NCBI RefSeq assembly: GCF_025699485.1
Contig: NZ_JANUXN010000004.1
Location: forward strand, 310,001 to 374,000
DNA length: 64,000 nucleotides
DNA from: Thauera carbonicopians
Lineage (GTDB): Bacteria; Pseudomonadota; Gammaproteobacteria; Burkholderiales; Rhodocyclaceae
Direction of reading: 5' to 3'
The notes beneath the pieces were generated by a model. The model saw nothing but the letters and a program-made list of their open reading frames with translations. It did no database searches and had not been told where the DNA came from. Below, in pieces: positions 10,664 to 20,235 of the stretch. A program made the position numbers and the translations under genes. Within the stretch, counting starts at the first letter, position 1; every line of letters begins with the position of its first letter.

Positions 10664-11797
10664 ATGACGGCAGGGAGGCCGCAGACAGCGCTGGTTCTGA
10701 CGGGCGGCGGCGCACGTGCCGCCTATCAGGTCGGAGTGCTCGCCGCGGTTTGTGAACTGCGCGGCCGCCGCGCGGGCAACCCCTTTCCCATCCTCTGCGG
10801 CACCTCGGCGGGGGCGATCAACGCCGTGGCGCTGGCGGTGTTCTCGCGCAGCTTCAAGCATGGCGTGTCGCGGCTCGAACACATCTGGCGCAATCTCCAC
10901 GTCGATCAGATCTACCGTGCCGATGCGCCCGCCGTGCTCGGCAGTATCGGGCGCTGGGGCCTGGCGCTGACGACCGGCTGGGCCGTGCGCCAGACACCCC
11001 GTTCGCTGCTCGACAACACGCCCTTGGGCGAGTTGTTGGGCCGGGTGCTGGATTTCGCCGAAATCGGCCGCGCCATCGAGCGCGGCCACCTGCGGGCGCT
11101 GAGCGTCACGGCTTCCGGCTACGCCTCGGGCGAAAGCCTGACCTTCTTCGAGGCCGCAGCCGACATCCTGCCGTGGCGGCGCACGCATCGCATGGGCGTG
11201 CGCAGCTGCATCGGCGTCGATCACCTGATGGCCAGCAGCGCCCTGCCTTTCGTCTTTCCGGCGGTGCACATTCATCGCGAGTTCTTCGGTGACGGCTCGA
11301 TGCGCCAGCTGGCGCCGGTCAGTCCGGCAATCCACCTCGGGGCCGACCGGATCATGGTGGTCGGTGCGGGGAGGCTCGCCGAGGAGGTGCGCCAGCGGGG
11401 GGAGGATTATCCATCGCCGGCCCAGATCGCCGGGCATGCGATGTCGAGCATCTTTCTCGATACGCTCGCGGTCGATCTCGAGCGGCTCGACCGGATCAAC
11501 CGAAGCCTGGCGCTGATGACGGACGAAGAGCGGAGAGCCTCGGCCGGCCTGAAACACATCGAAACGCTGGTGATGCTGCCTTCGCGTCGACTCGACGCCA
11601 TCGCCGGCCGGCATCGCCTGGCCTTGCCGCGTGCCCTACGTACCGTGCTGCGCAGCCTGGGCGCGATGCGCAGCGAGGGTTCGGCGCTGCTGTCCTACCT
11701 GCTGTTCGAGCCGGCATTCACGAACGCGCTGATCGAACTGGGCTACGAAGACACGATGGCGCGGCAGGGCGAAGTGAGTGATTTCCTTCGCCTCTAG
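10664..11797 (+). CDS. Patatin-like phospholipase family protein
   Basis: 377-aa serine hydrolase of the patatin family, predicted to release fatty acids from membrane phospholipids. Oxyanion-hole motif GGGARAAY at about 14-21, nucleophile Ser48 in GTSAG, and the dyad Asp in GDGSMRQ near 209. No signal peptide. The C-terminal 130 residues are helical without recognised domain. Downstream of maeB by 67 bp on the same strand; no obvious shared function. SD is weak. Confidence 0.85.
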   Translation: MTAGRPQTALVLTGGGARAAYQVGVLAAVCELRGRRAGNPFPILCGTSAGAINAVALAVFSRSFKHGVSRLEHIWRNLHVDQIYRADAPAVLGSIGRWGLALTTGWAVRQTPRSLLDNTPLGELLGRVLDFAEIGRAIERGHLRALSVTASGYASGESLTFFEAAADILPWRRTHRMGVRSCIGVDHLMASSALPFVFPAVHIHREFFGDGSMRQLAPVSPAIHLGADRIMVVGAGRLAEEVRQRGEDYPSPAQIAGHAMSSIFLDTLAVDLERLDRINRSLALMTDEERRASAGLKHIETLVMLPSRRLDAIAGRHRLALPRALRTVLRSLGAMRSEGSALLSYLLFEPAFTNALIELGYEDTMARQGEVSDFLRL

Positions 11798-11933
11798 CGC
11801 CGCAGATGGCGCATGGATTCCATGGGGTGGGACGGTTCGGCTGCGTGAATACCACCGTCTCCGGCCTGTGAAGCGACCGAGCATAACGGCATTTTTTGTA
11901 TCAGGCGATGCCTCGTGACGGTGTTCGTGTGAC

Positions 11934-11955
11934 AATTCGCACCTGCCTGCGAATT
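11934..11955. repeat. Inverted repeat upstream of the PBP7-like gene
   Basis: Perfect 8-bp arms (AATTCGCA / TGCGAATT) around a 6-nt spacer, about 75 bp before the PbpG start and just upstream of an AT-rich region that could hold the promoter (TTGCTT at 11955-11960). Could be an operator or a weak terminator for the patatin gene; there is no U-run. Confidence 0.4.
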
Positions 11956-12031
11956 TGCTTCAAATAGCCTTGTTATCTGATTATTTTTACTGCAGATTCA
12001 AGGAAGGTAATCTCCTGTTGCGCGCCCTGCC

Positions 12032-13174
12032 ATGAAACCACGTTCCCTGCTTGTCGCCGCTGTGATCGGCCTGTTCATGTTGCAACCGGTTTCGAATCTT
12101 GCCGAGGCTGCAGCCAGCAAGCCCGCGCGAACCAGTGCCAAGGCCGTACAGAAGAAACCCGTCGCCAAGAAATCCGTGGCAAAGAAGCCTGCCGTGAAGA
12201 CGGCTGCGTCGAAGAAGAAGGCTGCGGCGAAACCGTCTGCCGGCAAGACGACACGGAATGCCGGGAGCAAGGCTGCTCCGACCGGGAAGGCTCAGCGTGT
12301 TTCGGTGCGGATGGCGCCCGCAGCCGCTGCAGCATCGGCCGCCGCGGCTGCGGCCGCAGCGGATGAGGTTGCGCTGGCGCTGGATGCCAACGGCTTCCCG
12401 CAACTCGGCTCCAGCGCCTTCTACATCGTCAACCCGGCCAATGGCGAAGTGCTGCTCGAGCGCAATGCCGCCGCGGTGGTACCGATCGCCTCCATCACCA
12501 AGCTGATGACCGCGATGGTCGTGCTCGATGCCGGGCAGAGCCTGTCCGAACCGATCGCGATCACCAACGCCGACATCGATACGCTCAAGGGTACGGGTTC
12601 GCGCCTGGCCATCGGTACCACGCTGACGCGCGAAGAAATGCTGCATCTCGCCTTGATGTCGTCCGAGAACCGCGCCGCCTCGGCGCTCGCGCGCCATTAT
12701 CCGGGCGGCGAGCGAGCCTTCATCGAAGCGATGAACGTCAAGGCGCGCCTGCTCGGACTCTGGAACACCCGTTTCCACGACAGCACCGGGCTGAACCCGG
12801 CCAACGTCTCCAGCCCGCGAGACCTGGCCAAGATGGTGTCGGCGTCGGCGTCCTATCCGCTGATCCGGGAGTTCTCGACCTCGGCCGAACGTTATGTCGA
12901 TGTTCGCGGCCGCCTGACCCGCTTCGGCAACACCAACGGCCTGGTCAAGAGTCCCGAATGGTCGATCAGCGTGTCCAAGACCGGCTACATCTCGGAGGCC
13001 GGCCGCTGCCTGGTCATGCAGACCTGGCTGCATGACCAGCCGGTGGTCATGGTGCTGATGGATTCCAGCGGACTTTATACCCGCACGGCGGATGCCAAGC
13101 GCGTGCGCAAATGGCTGGAGCAAGCCGACAGCGCGCCGCGCATGGCGGCGGCGCCGGTTCGCCGCGAAGGCTGA
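12032..13174 (+). CDS. pbpG: D-alanyl-D-alanine endopeptidase, PBP7/PbpG type
   Basis: 380-aa periplasmic peptidase of the S11 family that cuts peptidoglycan cross-links. Signal peptide about 1-27, then a Lys/Ala/Pro-rich low-complexity stretch (about 28-90) and a poly-Ala run, then the penicillin-binding fold. The three active-site motifs are SITK (154-157), SEN (211-213) and KTG (316-318). Longer than E. coli PBP7 because of the basic linker. ATG 12032; an AAGGAAGG tract lies too far upstream (about 25 nt) to be a normal SD. Confidence 0.88.
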   Translation: MKPRSLLVAAVIGLFMLQPVSNLAEAAASKPARTSAKAVQKKPVAKKSVAKKPAVKTAASKKKAAAKPSAGKTTRNAGSKAAPTGKAQRVSVRMAPAAAAASAAAAAAAADEVALALDANGFPQLGSSAFYIVNPANGEVLLERNAAAVVPIASITKLMTAMVVLDAGQSLSEPIAITNADIDTLKGTGSRLAIGTTLTREEMLHLALMSSENRAASALARHYPGGERAFIEAMNVKARLLGLWNTRFHDSTGLNPANVSSPRDLAKMVSASASYPLIREFSTSAERYVDVRGRLTRFGNTNGLVKSPEWSISVSKTGYISEAGRCLVMQTWLHDQPVVMVLMDSSGLYTRTADAKRVRKWLEQADSAPRMAAAPVRREG

Positions 13175-13180
13175 TTCGCC

Positions 13181-14017
13181 TCAGCGGTGCCCTCGGGCGG
13201 CGCGCACGGCGCCATAGCCGAGAGCATGCGAGATTTCATCCGCGGTTTCGCGCACCAGCGGCGCCCAGTCGGGGTTGAAGCGCTCGGACGGTGTCGATAG
13301 TGACAGGCCGGCGATCAACTCGCCGCTGTCGTTGCGGATGCCGGCGGCAATGCAGCGCACGCCGGCTTCGACTTCATCCAGGTCGAAGCCCACGCCGTGG
13401 CGGCGGACCCGTTCGAGCTCCTTTTCGAGTGCCGGCAAGGTGGTGATGGAAGCCGGCGTCGAAGGCGGCAGCCCGGTGCGCCGGGCATATTCCCGAATGC
13501 GCTCGGGGCCGTCCTCGACCAGGAACAGCTTGCCGGTCGCCGTCGTGTGCAGGGGCGCACGAGCACCGACGATATGCACCACGCGCACCGAAGATCGCCC
13601 GCTCGAAGTCCGATCCACATAGACGATCTCGTCGCCTGCACGGATACCGAGGTTCACGCTCTCGCCGGTGGCTGCGTGCAGCTTCACCATCATCGGCATG
13701 GCGGTTTCGCGCAGCGAGATGCGCGACTTCACCAGGCTGCCCAGTTCCAGCAGGCGGATGCCCAGGCGGTAGATGCCGGCATCCGTGCGGTCGACGAAGC
13801 CGCTCTGGGTCATCGCACCGAGAATGCGGTGGGCCGTCGAGGGATGGAGTCCGGTTTCCAGGGCAAGCTGCTTGAGTGGAACCGGGTCGGCATGCTGGGC
13901 GAGGACGTCCAGCAGCTTCATCATGCGGTCGATGACCTGAATTGAATTCTTGCCTTCGGTTGCAGCGGGAGCGGGGTCGATCTTCTTGGTGGACACGGCA
14001 GTGCTCTGTACGAGCAT
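13181..14017 (-). CDS. IclR-family transcriptional regulator
   Basis: 278-aa regulator: N-terminal winged helix-turn-helix (about 25-90; VPLKQLALETGLHPSTAHRI is the HTH) and C-terminal effector-binding IclR domain (about 105-270) with GESVNLGIRAGDEIVYVDR and GVRCIAAGIRN. IclR regulators commonly control aromatic or short-chain acid catabolism or glyoxylate metabolism, but no target operon is adjacent: the flanks are pbpG (7 bp away, convergent) and a pseudouridine synthase (divergent). ATG 14017 is preferred over an in-frame upstream start at 14140, which reads through the neighbour's promoter region. Confidence 0.85.
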   Translation of the reverse strand: MLVQSTAVSTKKIDPAPAATEGKNSIQVIDRMMKLLDVLAQHADPVPLKQLALETGLHPSTAHRILGAMTQSGFVDRTDAGIYRLGIRLLELGSLVKSRISLRETAMPMMVKLHAATGESVNLGIRAGDEIVYVDRTSSGRSSVRVVHIVGARAPLHTTATGKLFLVEDGPERIREYARRTGLPPSTPASITTLPALEKELERVRRHGVGFDLDEVEAGVRCIAAGIRNDSGELIAGLSLSTPSERFNPDWAPLVRETADEISHALGYGAVRAARGHR

Positions 14018-14163
14018 TCGATGGATTGTCAGGAGTGCGAATCTTACCCGCCCACCTTGATTTCGCCTAATGAAATGAAGTGCGATCCAATGGCACGCGT
14101 GCCGTCCCGGTTGTGGGCGATAATGCCGCCTTGTCTCCATCGACCCTTCAGCCGGGAGCTGTC

Positions 14164-15207
14164 TTGAACACGATTCGCCGAACTCCGCCCACGCCCGCGC
14201 CCTCGCAGATCAGCGGTACGCTCAAGCTGCGTCCGCGTAAGGCGGAAGCTGCCGATGGCGAAGAGCGCAAGGAGGCGGCATCCCAGGAAGCCGAGCGGGC
14301 CGCCCGACGCCGGCCGCCAGCCGCCGGTGCTGCGCGACCTGGTGGACGGGGCAAGGCGGCGGGCTCTTCCTCCCACCCGGCTTCGACAGCGCGGAAACCG
14401 CGAGCCGATGACGGGCCTGCGGACCGGGAGCGTCCTGTGCCGAGACAGGATGCCCGGGAGCGGGGAGGAGAACCGACGCCTCAGGGCGTGCGCCTGTCCA
14501 AGATCATGGCCGAACGCGGCATCTGTTCGCGCCGCGAAGCCGATGAATTCATCGAACGCGGCTGGGTCTTCGTCGATGGCAAGCGGGTCTCCGAGCTGGG
14601 CATTCGCGTCGAAGCGGAGGTGCGCATCGATCTCGCACCGGAGGCCAGCCGGGCCCAGCGCCAGCGCGTCACGATCCTGCTGCACAAGCCGGTCGGCTAC
14701 GTGTCCGGGCAGCCCGAACCCGGTTACGCGCCGGCGGTGAGCCTGATCGGGGCGGCGAATCAGTTCGACCGCGACACCGCGCAACGCTTCCACCCCAGCC
14801 AGCTCAAGAATCTCGCCCCCGCCGGGCGGCTCGACATTGATTCGACCGGCTTGCTGGTGCTGACGCAGGATGGCCGCATCGCCCGCCAGTTGATCGGCGA
14901 CGATTCCAAGGTGGACAAGGAGTATCTGGTGCGGGTCGAAGGCCGGCTCGAGGCCGACGGCCTGGCCTTGCTGAATCACGGCCTCGAACTGGATGGCGTC
15001 AGGCTGCGCCCGGCGAAAGTGGAATGGATCAACGACGATCAGTTGCGTTTCCAGTTGCGCGAAGGGCGAAAGCGCCAGATCCGCCGCATGTGCGAACTGG
15101 TCGGCTTGAAGGTCGTGGGCCTCAAGCGCGTGCGCATCGGCAAGGTGAAGCTCGGCGAGCTGCCGCTCGGGCAATGGCGCTACCTGCGCGAGGACGAATC
15201 CTTCTGA
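14164..15207 (+). CDS. 23S rRNA pseudouridine synthase, RluF/RluB type
   Basis: 347-aa RsuA-family enzyme. A basic, Pro/Ala/Arg-rich extension of about 100 residues precedes an S4 RNA-binding domain ([21 protein letters not shown]) and the catalytic domain with Asp in [35 protein letters not shown] is the conserved C-terminal segment. It modifies a uridine in 23S rRNA; RluF (U2604) is favoured over RluB but not proven. I place the start at TTG 14164, 5 nt after GGGAG; an upstream ATG at 14080 would lie above the likely -10 (GATAAT at 14119-14124). Confidence 0.83.
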   Translation: MNTIRRTPPTPAPSQISGTLKLRPRKAEAADGEERKEAASQEAERAARRRPPAAGAARPGGRGKAAGSSSHPASTARKPRADDGPADRERPVPRQDARERGGEPTPQGVRLSKIMAERGICSRREADEFIERGWVFVDGKRVSELGIRVEAEVRIDLAPEASRAQRQRVTILLHKPVGYVSGQPEPGYAPAVSLIGAANQFDRDTAQRFHPSQLKNLAPAGRLDIDSTGLLVLTQDGRIARQLIGDDSKVDKEYLVRVEGRLEADGLALLNHGLELDGVRLRPAKVEWINDDQLRFQLREGRKRQIRRMCELVGLKVVGLKRVRIGKVKLGELPLGQWRYLREDESF

Positions 15208-15283
15208 TTCAACCGTCTTGGACGGAGCGTACCGAAATGCGGCCACCGGGGACGATGGCCGCAGCTGGATTCAGACCAGCTAT

Positions 15284-15523
15284 TCAGGCTGCCAAAAGCT
15301 CGCGTGCCCGGGCCTGCGTCTGCCTTATGCGCTTGTCGGCTTGTTTCAGCTCGGCTGCGTGTTCTGCGCTCAGGCCGCTCACTTCGGCGAAGCAGCCGGC
15401 GAGCGGGCAATCGCAACCCGGTGGGCAACCATGCTCGCATGCGCATTCCTGCTGCGTTTCGTCGAGCAGAACCATTTCCCGGATGGCTTCACAGCGACCG
15501 AGCGGGGAATCGAGGATGCTCAT
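15284..15523 (-). CDS. Small Cys-rich protein, possibly metal-binding
   Basis: 79 aa, not recognised. Six Cys fall within 18 residues in the pattern CxC-x4-C-x3-C-x-C-x4-C (about residues 27-44), after a short helical N-terminus and before a charged helical tail. The spacing suggests a metal or Fe-S site, or simply a thiol-rich segment. No signal peptide. The start at 15523 is supported by AGGAG 7 nt upstream; the longer frame to 15550 lacks an SD. Single gene between the pseudouridine synthase (convergent) and the export operon. Confidence 0.65.
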   Translation of the reverse strand: MSILDSPLGRCEAIREMVLLDETQQECACEHGCPPGCDCPLAGCFAEVSGLSAEHAAELKQADKRIRQTQARARELLAA

Positions 15524-15619
15524 GACTGTCTCCTTTTTTATGCTGGCCAAGCTTGCTCTGGCTCCGGAAGTATCCCGAATGTCGCGTGAAATACGTCACG
15601 GTGCGTCCTTGATTCCAGT

Positions 15620-15931
15620 CTAGCGTGGCGGGATGGATTTGCCGGGCAATCTGGGCAAAGCTTGACCTGGGTCAACCGAAGGCAATGCGGACGGGATATT
15701 CGGCCTGCGTGGCGGATCTGCCGATTTGCCGGGTTTGCGGCAATGGGGATCGGCGAAGGGGCCGCGTTCGTGTTCCCAGCCTGGGCCGGGTGAAGTTTGG
15801 GCACAGAATTCCCGGCCGTCCAGCTTGCTGCGCCAGACGTGCCACGGGGCTGGCGCGGCGTCGGCAGAGCTTGCCAGCAGCAGTGCGCCAAGGAGCAGAG
15901 CGCGGCGCGCGCCCTTGGGTTCATTCGGCAC
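15620..15931 (-). CDS. Small secreted hypothetical protein at the end of the export operon
   Basis: 103 aa with a clear signal peptide (LLLGALLLASSADA, cut near 26) and a short mature part with two Cys and a Pro/Arg-rich tail. No family recognised. It starts at GTG 15931, inside the end of the upstream permease gene (11-nt overlap), with a strong GGAGG 6 nt before it, so translation is probably coupled. Its place in the operon suggests a periplasmic accessory of the transporter, but that is inference. Confidence 0.6.
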   Translation of the reverse strand: MPNEPKGARRALLLGALLLASSADAAPAPWHVWRSKLDGREFCAQTSPGPGWEHERGPFADPHCRKPGKSADPPRRPNIPSALPSVDPGQALPRLPGKSIPPR

Positions 15932-17120
15932 GCAGGGCCTCCACCGGGTTCAGGCGGGCGGCGCGGCTGGCGGGCAGGATGCCGGCCAGCAGACCGATCA
16001 GCACCGCCATGCTTTCGGCGGCGAGGACGAAAGCCCAGGGCGTGCTGACCGGCAGGTCGGGGAGCAACAGGCCGATCGACTGGGCGAGACCCATGCCCGC
16101 GGCCAGGCCGATCAGGCCGCCGGCGGCGGAAAGCGCCACGGCTTCGCCGAGGAACAGGCCGAGAACGGTGCGGCGGCGCGCGCCGAGCGCCACCAGCAGG
16201 CCGATTTCGCTGGTGCGCTCGGCGACGGCGATGGTCATGATGGTGGCGATACCGACCCCGCCCACCAGCAGCGAGATGCCGCCCAAGGCGCCGACCGCAG
16301 CGGTGAGGATGCCGAGGATGTTCGACAGCGTCGCCAGCATGTCCTCCTGGGTGCGCACGGTGAAATCCTCGCGGCCGTGGCGTGCCGTCAGGCTGTGCCT
16401 GACCTGATCGACGACGCGTGCGACCGGCACGTTCTCGTCGTAGCTGAGGCCGATCTCCATCAGGCCGTCGCGCTTGAACAGCGCCATGCCGCGCACGGTG
16501 GGGATGAAGGCGGTGTCGTCGAGATCGAAGCCGAGGAACTGGCCCTTTTCCTCCATGATGCCGATGACGCGGTAGCGCTCGTCGCCGATCTGCACCCGTG
16601 CGCCGAGTGCGTTGCCGGCATCGAACAGCTCGCGCTTGAGCTTGGCGCCGAGCACGACGAAGGCGCGCGCGTTGTCGCTGTCGTCCGGCGGCAGGAAGCG
16701 GCCGATGCGCACCCGCATCGCGTAGATGTCCTGCATGCCGGCGCCGACCGCCAGCACCGTGGTGCGCCGCACGCGGCCATTGGCGCGTACTTCGGCGTTG
16801 CCGCTGATGTTGCCGGAAACGTGGATGACGTGCGGCAGGCGGGCCAGCGCCGCGGCGTCGTCGAGCGTCAGTTCGCGCGCGGAGGAGGGCAGGCCGGGCG
16901 GGCCGCCGCGCGCGCCTTCGCGCCCCGGGGCGATCTCGATGACGTTGGTGCCGAACTGGCCGAACTCCCGCAGCACGAAGCGGTGCAGGCCTTCGCCGAG
17001 CGAAGTGAGCAGGATCACTGCGGCGATGCCGACCGCGATGCCGCCCAGCGTCAGCATGCTGCGCAAGCGGTGGGCGGTGATCGAGCGCAGCGCCAGGTGC
17101 AGGAGGTCGCGCCAGCTCAT
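15921..17120 (-). CDS. ABC transporter permease, MacB/FtsX family (second permease)
   Basis: 399 aa. One N-terminal transmembrane helix (about 20-42), a large periplasmic MacB-PCD domain (about 45-240) and three C-terminal helices of the FtsX fold with ERTSEIGLLVALGARR between them. Belongs to the type VII ABC superfamily, which drives conformational work in the periplasm (efflux or lipoprotein release) rather than classical import. Partner of the permease at 17137-18345, from which it is 16 bp away, and of the ATPase upstream. Confidence 0.87.
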   Translation of the reverse strand: MSWRDLLHLALRSITAHRLRSMLTLGGIAVGIAAVILLTSLGEGLHRFVLREFGQFGTNVIEIAPGREGARGGPPGLPSSARELTLDDAAALARLPHVIHVSGNISGNAEVRANGRVRRTTVLAVGAGMQDIYAMRVRIGRFLPPDDSDNARAFVVLGAKLKRELFDAGNALGARVQIGDERYRVIGIMEEKGQFLGFDLDDTAFIPTVRGMALFKRDGLMEIGLSYDENVPVARVVDQVRHSLTARHGREDFTVRTQEDMLATLSNILGILTAAVGALGGISLLVGGVGIATIMTIAVAERTSEIGLLVALGARRRTVLGLFLGEAVALSAAGGLIGLAAGMGLAQSIGLLLPDLPVSTPWAFVLAAESMAVLIGLLAGILPASRAARLNPVEALRAE

Positions 17121-17136
17121 GGCATCGTCTGCCTGT

Positions 17137-18341
17137 TCATCGCTTCGTCAGCGCCTGGACCGGGTCCAGCGCGGCGGCGCGGCGCGCCGGCATGACGCCG
17201 AACAGCAGGCCGGTGGTCAGCGCGGTGCCGAGCGCGGCGCTCACCGCCCAGTCTGGCGGCCAGGCAGGCAGGGTGGGAAAGGCGAGCCGGATCGCCCACG
17301 CGCCGGCATGGCCGAGCACGAAGCCGGCCAGCGCGCCTGCCAGCGACAGCAGCGCGGCTTCGGCGAGGAAGGCCAGGCGGATCGCCCGGCTGCTGGCGCC
17401 CAGCGCCTTCAGCAGGCCGATTTCGCCGGTGCGCTGGGTCACGGCGACCAGCATCACGTTCATGACCAGGATGCCCGCCACTGCCAGGCTGATCGCGGCG
17501 ATGCCGGCCACACCCAGAGTCAGCGCGCCGAGGATGCGGTCGAAAGTGCCCAGCACCGCGTCCTGGGTGATGACGGTGAAATCGAGCTCGCCCTGGCGGC
17601 GTGCGCCCAGCAGCTTCTCGACCTCGCGCTGGGCGGGCAGCAGGGATTCACGGTCGCGCGTCTCGATCATGATGCGGAACAGCGAGTTGGTGTCGAACAT
17701 CGCCTGTGCGGTGGCGACCGGCACCAGCACCAGTTCGTCCGAGTTCATGCCCAGCCCGCGGCCGGCCGGCCCCATGACGCCGATCACGCGCAGGCGGCGG
17801 TCGCCCAGCCGGATCATGCGGCCGATGGCATTCTGGTTGCCGAACAGTTCGGCGCGGATCGTTTCGCCGATGACGGCGACTGCCGAAGCGCGGCGGAAAT
17901 CCTCGCGCGGCAGGAACTGCCCGCGGGCGACGCCGAAGCCGCGGATGTCGACATAGTCGGCGCTGGTGCCCAGCACCATGACTTCGCGCAGGCGGCCGCC
18001 GAAGGAAATCTCGGCACTGCCCATCGCCAGCGGGGCGACGCGCTTGACCTGCGGCAAGCGCAGCAGCGACGCGGCGTCGTCGGTGGTGAGGTCGCGCGGC
18101 GTGCTGCTGACGAAGCTGCCCGGGTTGACGCCGCCGGTTTCGTTGCGGCCGGGCAGCACGATCAGCAGATTGGCGCCTAGCGCGGCGAATTCCTCGACGA
18201 CGAAGCGCCGTGCGCCGTCGCCGAGCGCGGTCAGCATCACCACTGCGGCGACGCCGATCGACATCGCCAGCATCATCAGCGCAGTGCGCTGCGGGTAGCC
18301 GAGCGCGGCGCGGGTGGCGAAGCGCAGCGTATCGACGGGGC

Positions 18342-18345
<4 letters not shown>
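17137..18345 (-). CDS. ABC transporter permease, MacB/FtsX family (first permease)
   Basis: 402 aa with the same architecture as its downstream neighbour: N-terminal helix (about 22-42), periplasmic MacB-PCD domain and three C-terminal helices around QRTGEIGLLKALGASSRAIR. The two permeases are clearly paralogous but diverged, suggesting a heterodimeric transmembrane unit. The start overlaps the stop of the ATPase gene by 4 nt, which indicates translational coupling. Confidence 0.87.
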
Positions 18346-19049
<704 letters not shown>

Positions 19050-19062
19050 GCTCTGCTCCGGG

Positions 19063-20205
19063 CTAGCGGGCGACGGCTTCGATGCTGACCCGCGCCCCGG
19101 CCGCGACGCCTGCGCGCTCCAGCGAGGTGACGATGCGCTCGCCGGCGTTCAGGCCGTCAACGATCTCGGTGTGTTCCCAGTTCGACAAGCCGGTACGCAC
19201 TTCGCGTTCGACCAGCCGGCCGTTTGCTTCCACCAGCACGCGCTGGCCTTCGCGCAGCGCCGCGGTGGGAATGCGTAGCGCGTCGGCGCGCGTGTCGAGC
19301 ACGATCTCGACGTCGGCGCTGTAGCCCACCAGCATGCCGCGCGCTTCATCGGGGCGGACGAAGTCGATGTCCACCTCCACCGTGCGCGCCTGCTTCTCGA
19401 CTGCGGTGATATAGGGCGCGATGCGCTTGACGCGGCCTTCGAAGACGGTGGCCGGCATCGCTTCGAGCGTGATCCGCACCGGCTGGCCGGGACGGATCCG
19501 CGGGGCATCGATTTCGTCCATCGGTGCCTTGACGTACAGACAGGTGTCGTCGATCAGGTCGATCGCCGGCGGCGTCGGCACGCCGGGCGGGGAAGGAATG
19601 GAGATCTCGCCGAGTTCGCCGGTGATCAGCGCCACGGTGCCGGCGAAGGGCGCGACCAGCACCAGGCGCTGGCGGTCGGTCTCGGTGGCGTCGACCTGCG
19701 CCTGGGCGGTGAGGACGTCGGCCCGCGCCGTGTCGCAGGCGGCGCGCCGGGCATGGGCTTCGGTGCGGGCCCTTTCCTCGGCGCTGGCCGAGACGAAGCC
19801 GCGCTGGACCAGTTGTGCCTGGCGTGCCGCCTCGCGTTCGGCGTTGTCGGCGACGGTACAGGCTTCCCGCACGCGCTGGCGCGCGGCCGCAAGCTGCGCC
19901 CTGGCCACCGTCAGCCGTGCTTCGAGATCGCCATGCCACAGCCGCATCAGCACCTGGCCGGCTTCGACGCGGTCGCCTTCCTTGACGCCCAGATAGTCGA
20001 TGCGGCCGCCGACGATGGTTGCCATCTTGCTGCGCTGGCAGGCTTCGATCTCGCCGGCGCGGGTGTTCGACAGCGTCGCCTCGACCAGCCCGCGCCCCAC
20101 TTCATGCACCACCACCGCCACCGGCTTGGGCCGCGTCAGCCACCAGCCGGCTGCCGCCAGCAGGATCAGTATGACGAGATAGGGGAGCAGGCGGCGCAGT
20201 TTCAT
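19063..20205 (-). CDS. MacA-like periplasmic adaptor (HlyD family)
   Basis: 380 aa. An N-terminal transmembrane anchor (about 6-24) is followed by the biotinyl-lipoyl half motifs, a coiled-coil hairpin rich in Ala/Arg (about 95-175), and beta-barrel and membrane-proximal domains. Expected to bridge the inner-membrane ABC unit to an outer-membrane TolC-type channel; a TolC homologue lies elsewhere in this window (30.4 kb). First gene of the operon adaptor-ATPase-permease-permease-secreted protein; 13 bp precede the ATPase gene and 30 bp separate it from glnS upstream. Confidence 0.87.
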   Translation of the reverse strand: MKLRRLLPYLVILILLAAAGWWLTRPKPVAVVVHEVGRGLVEATLSNTRAGEIEACQRSKMATIVGGRIDYLGVKEGDRVEAGQVLMRLWHGDLEARLTVARAQLAAARQRVREACTVADNAEREAARQAQLVQRGFVSASAEERARTEAHARRAACDTARADVLTAQAQVDATETDRQRLVLVAPFAGTVALITGELGEISIPSPPGVPTPPAIDLIDDTCLYVKAPMDEIDAPRIRPGQPVRITLEAMPATVFEGRVKRIAPYITAVEKQARTVEVDIDFVRPDEARGMLVGYSADVEIVLDTRADALRIPTAALREGQRVLVEANGRLVEREVRTGLSNWEHTEIVDGLNAGERIVTSLERAGVAAGARVSIEAVAR

Positions 20206-20235
20206 GGCGGTGGGGCTCGGTGCTTCCTCAATGGT

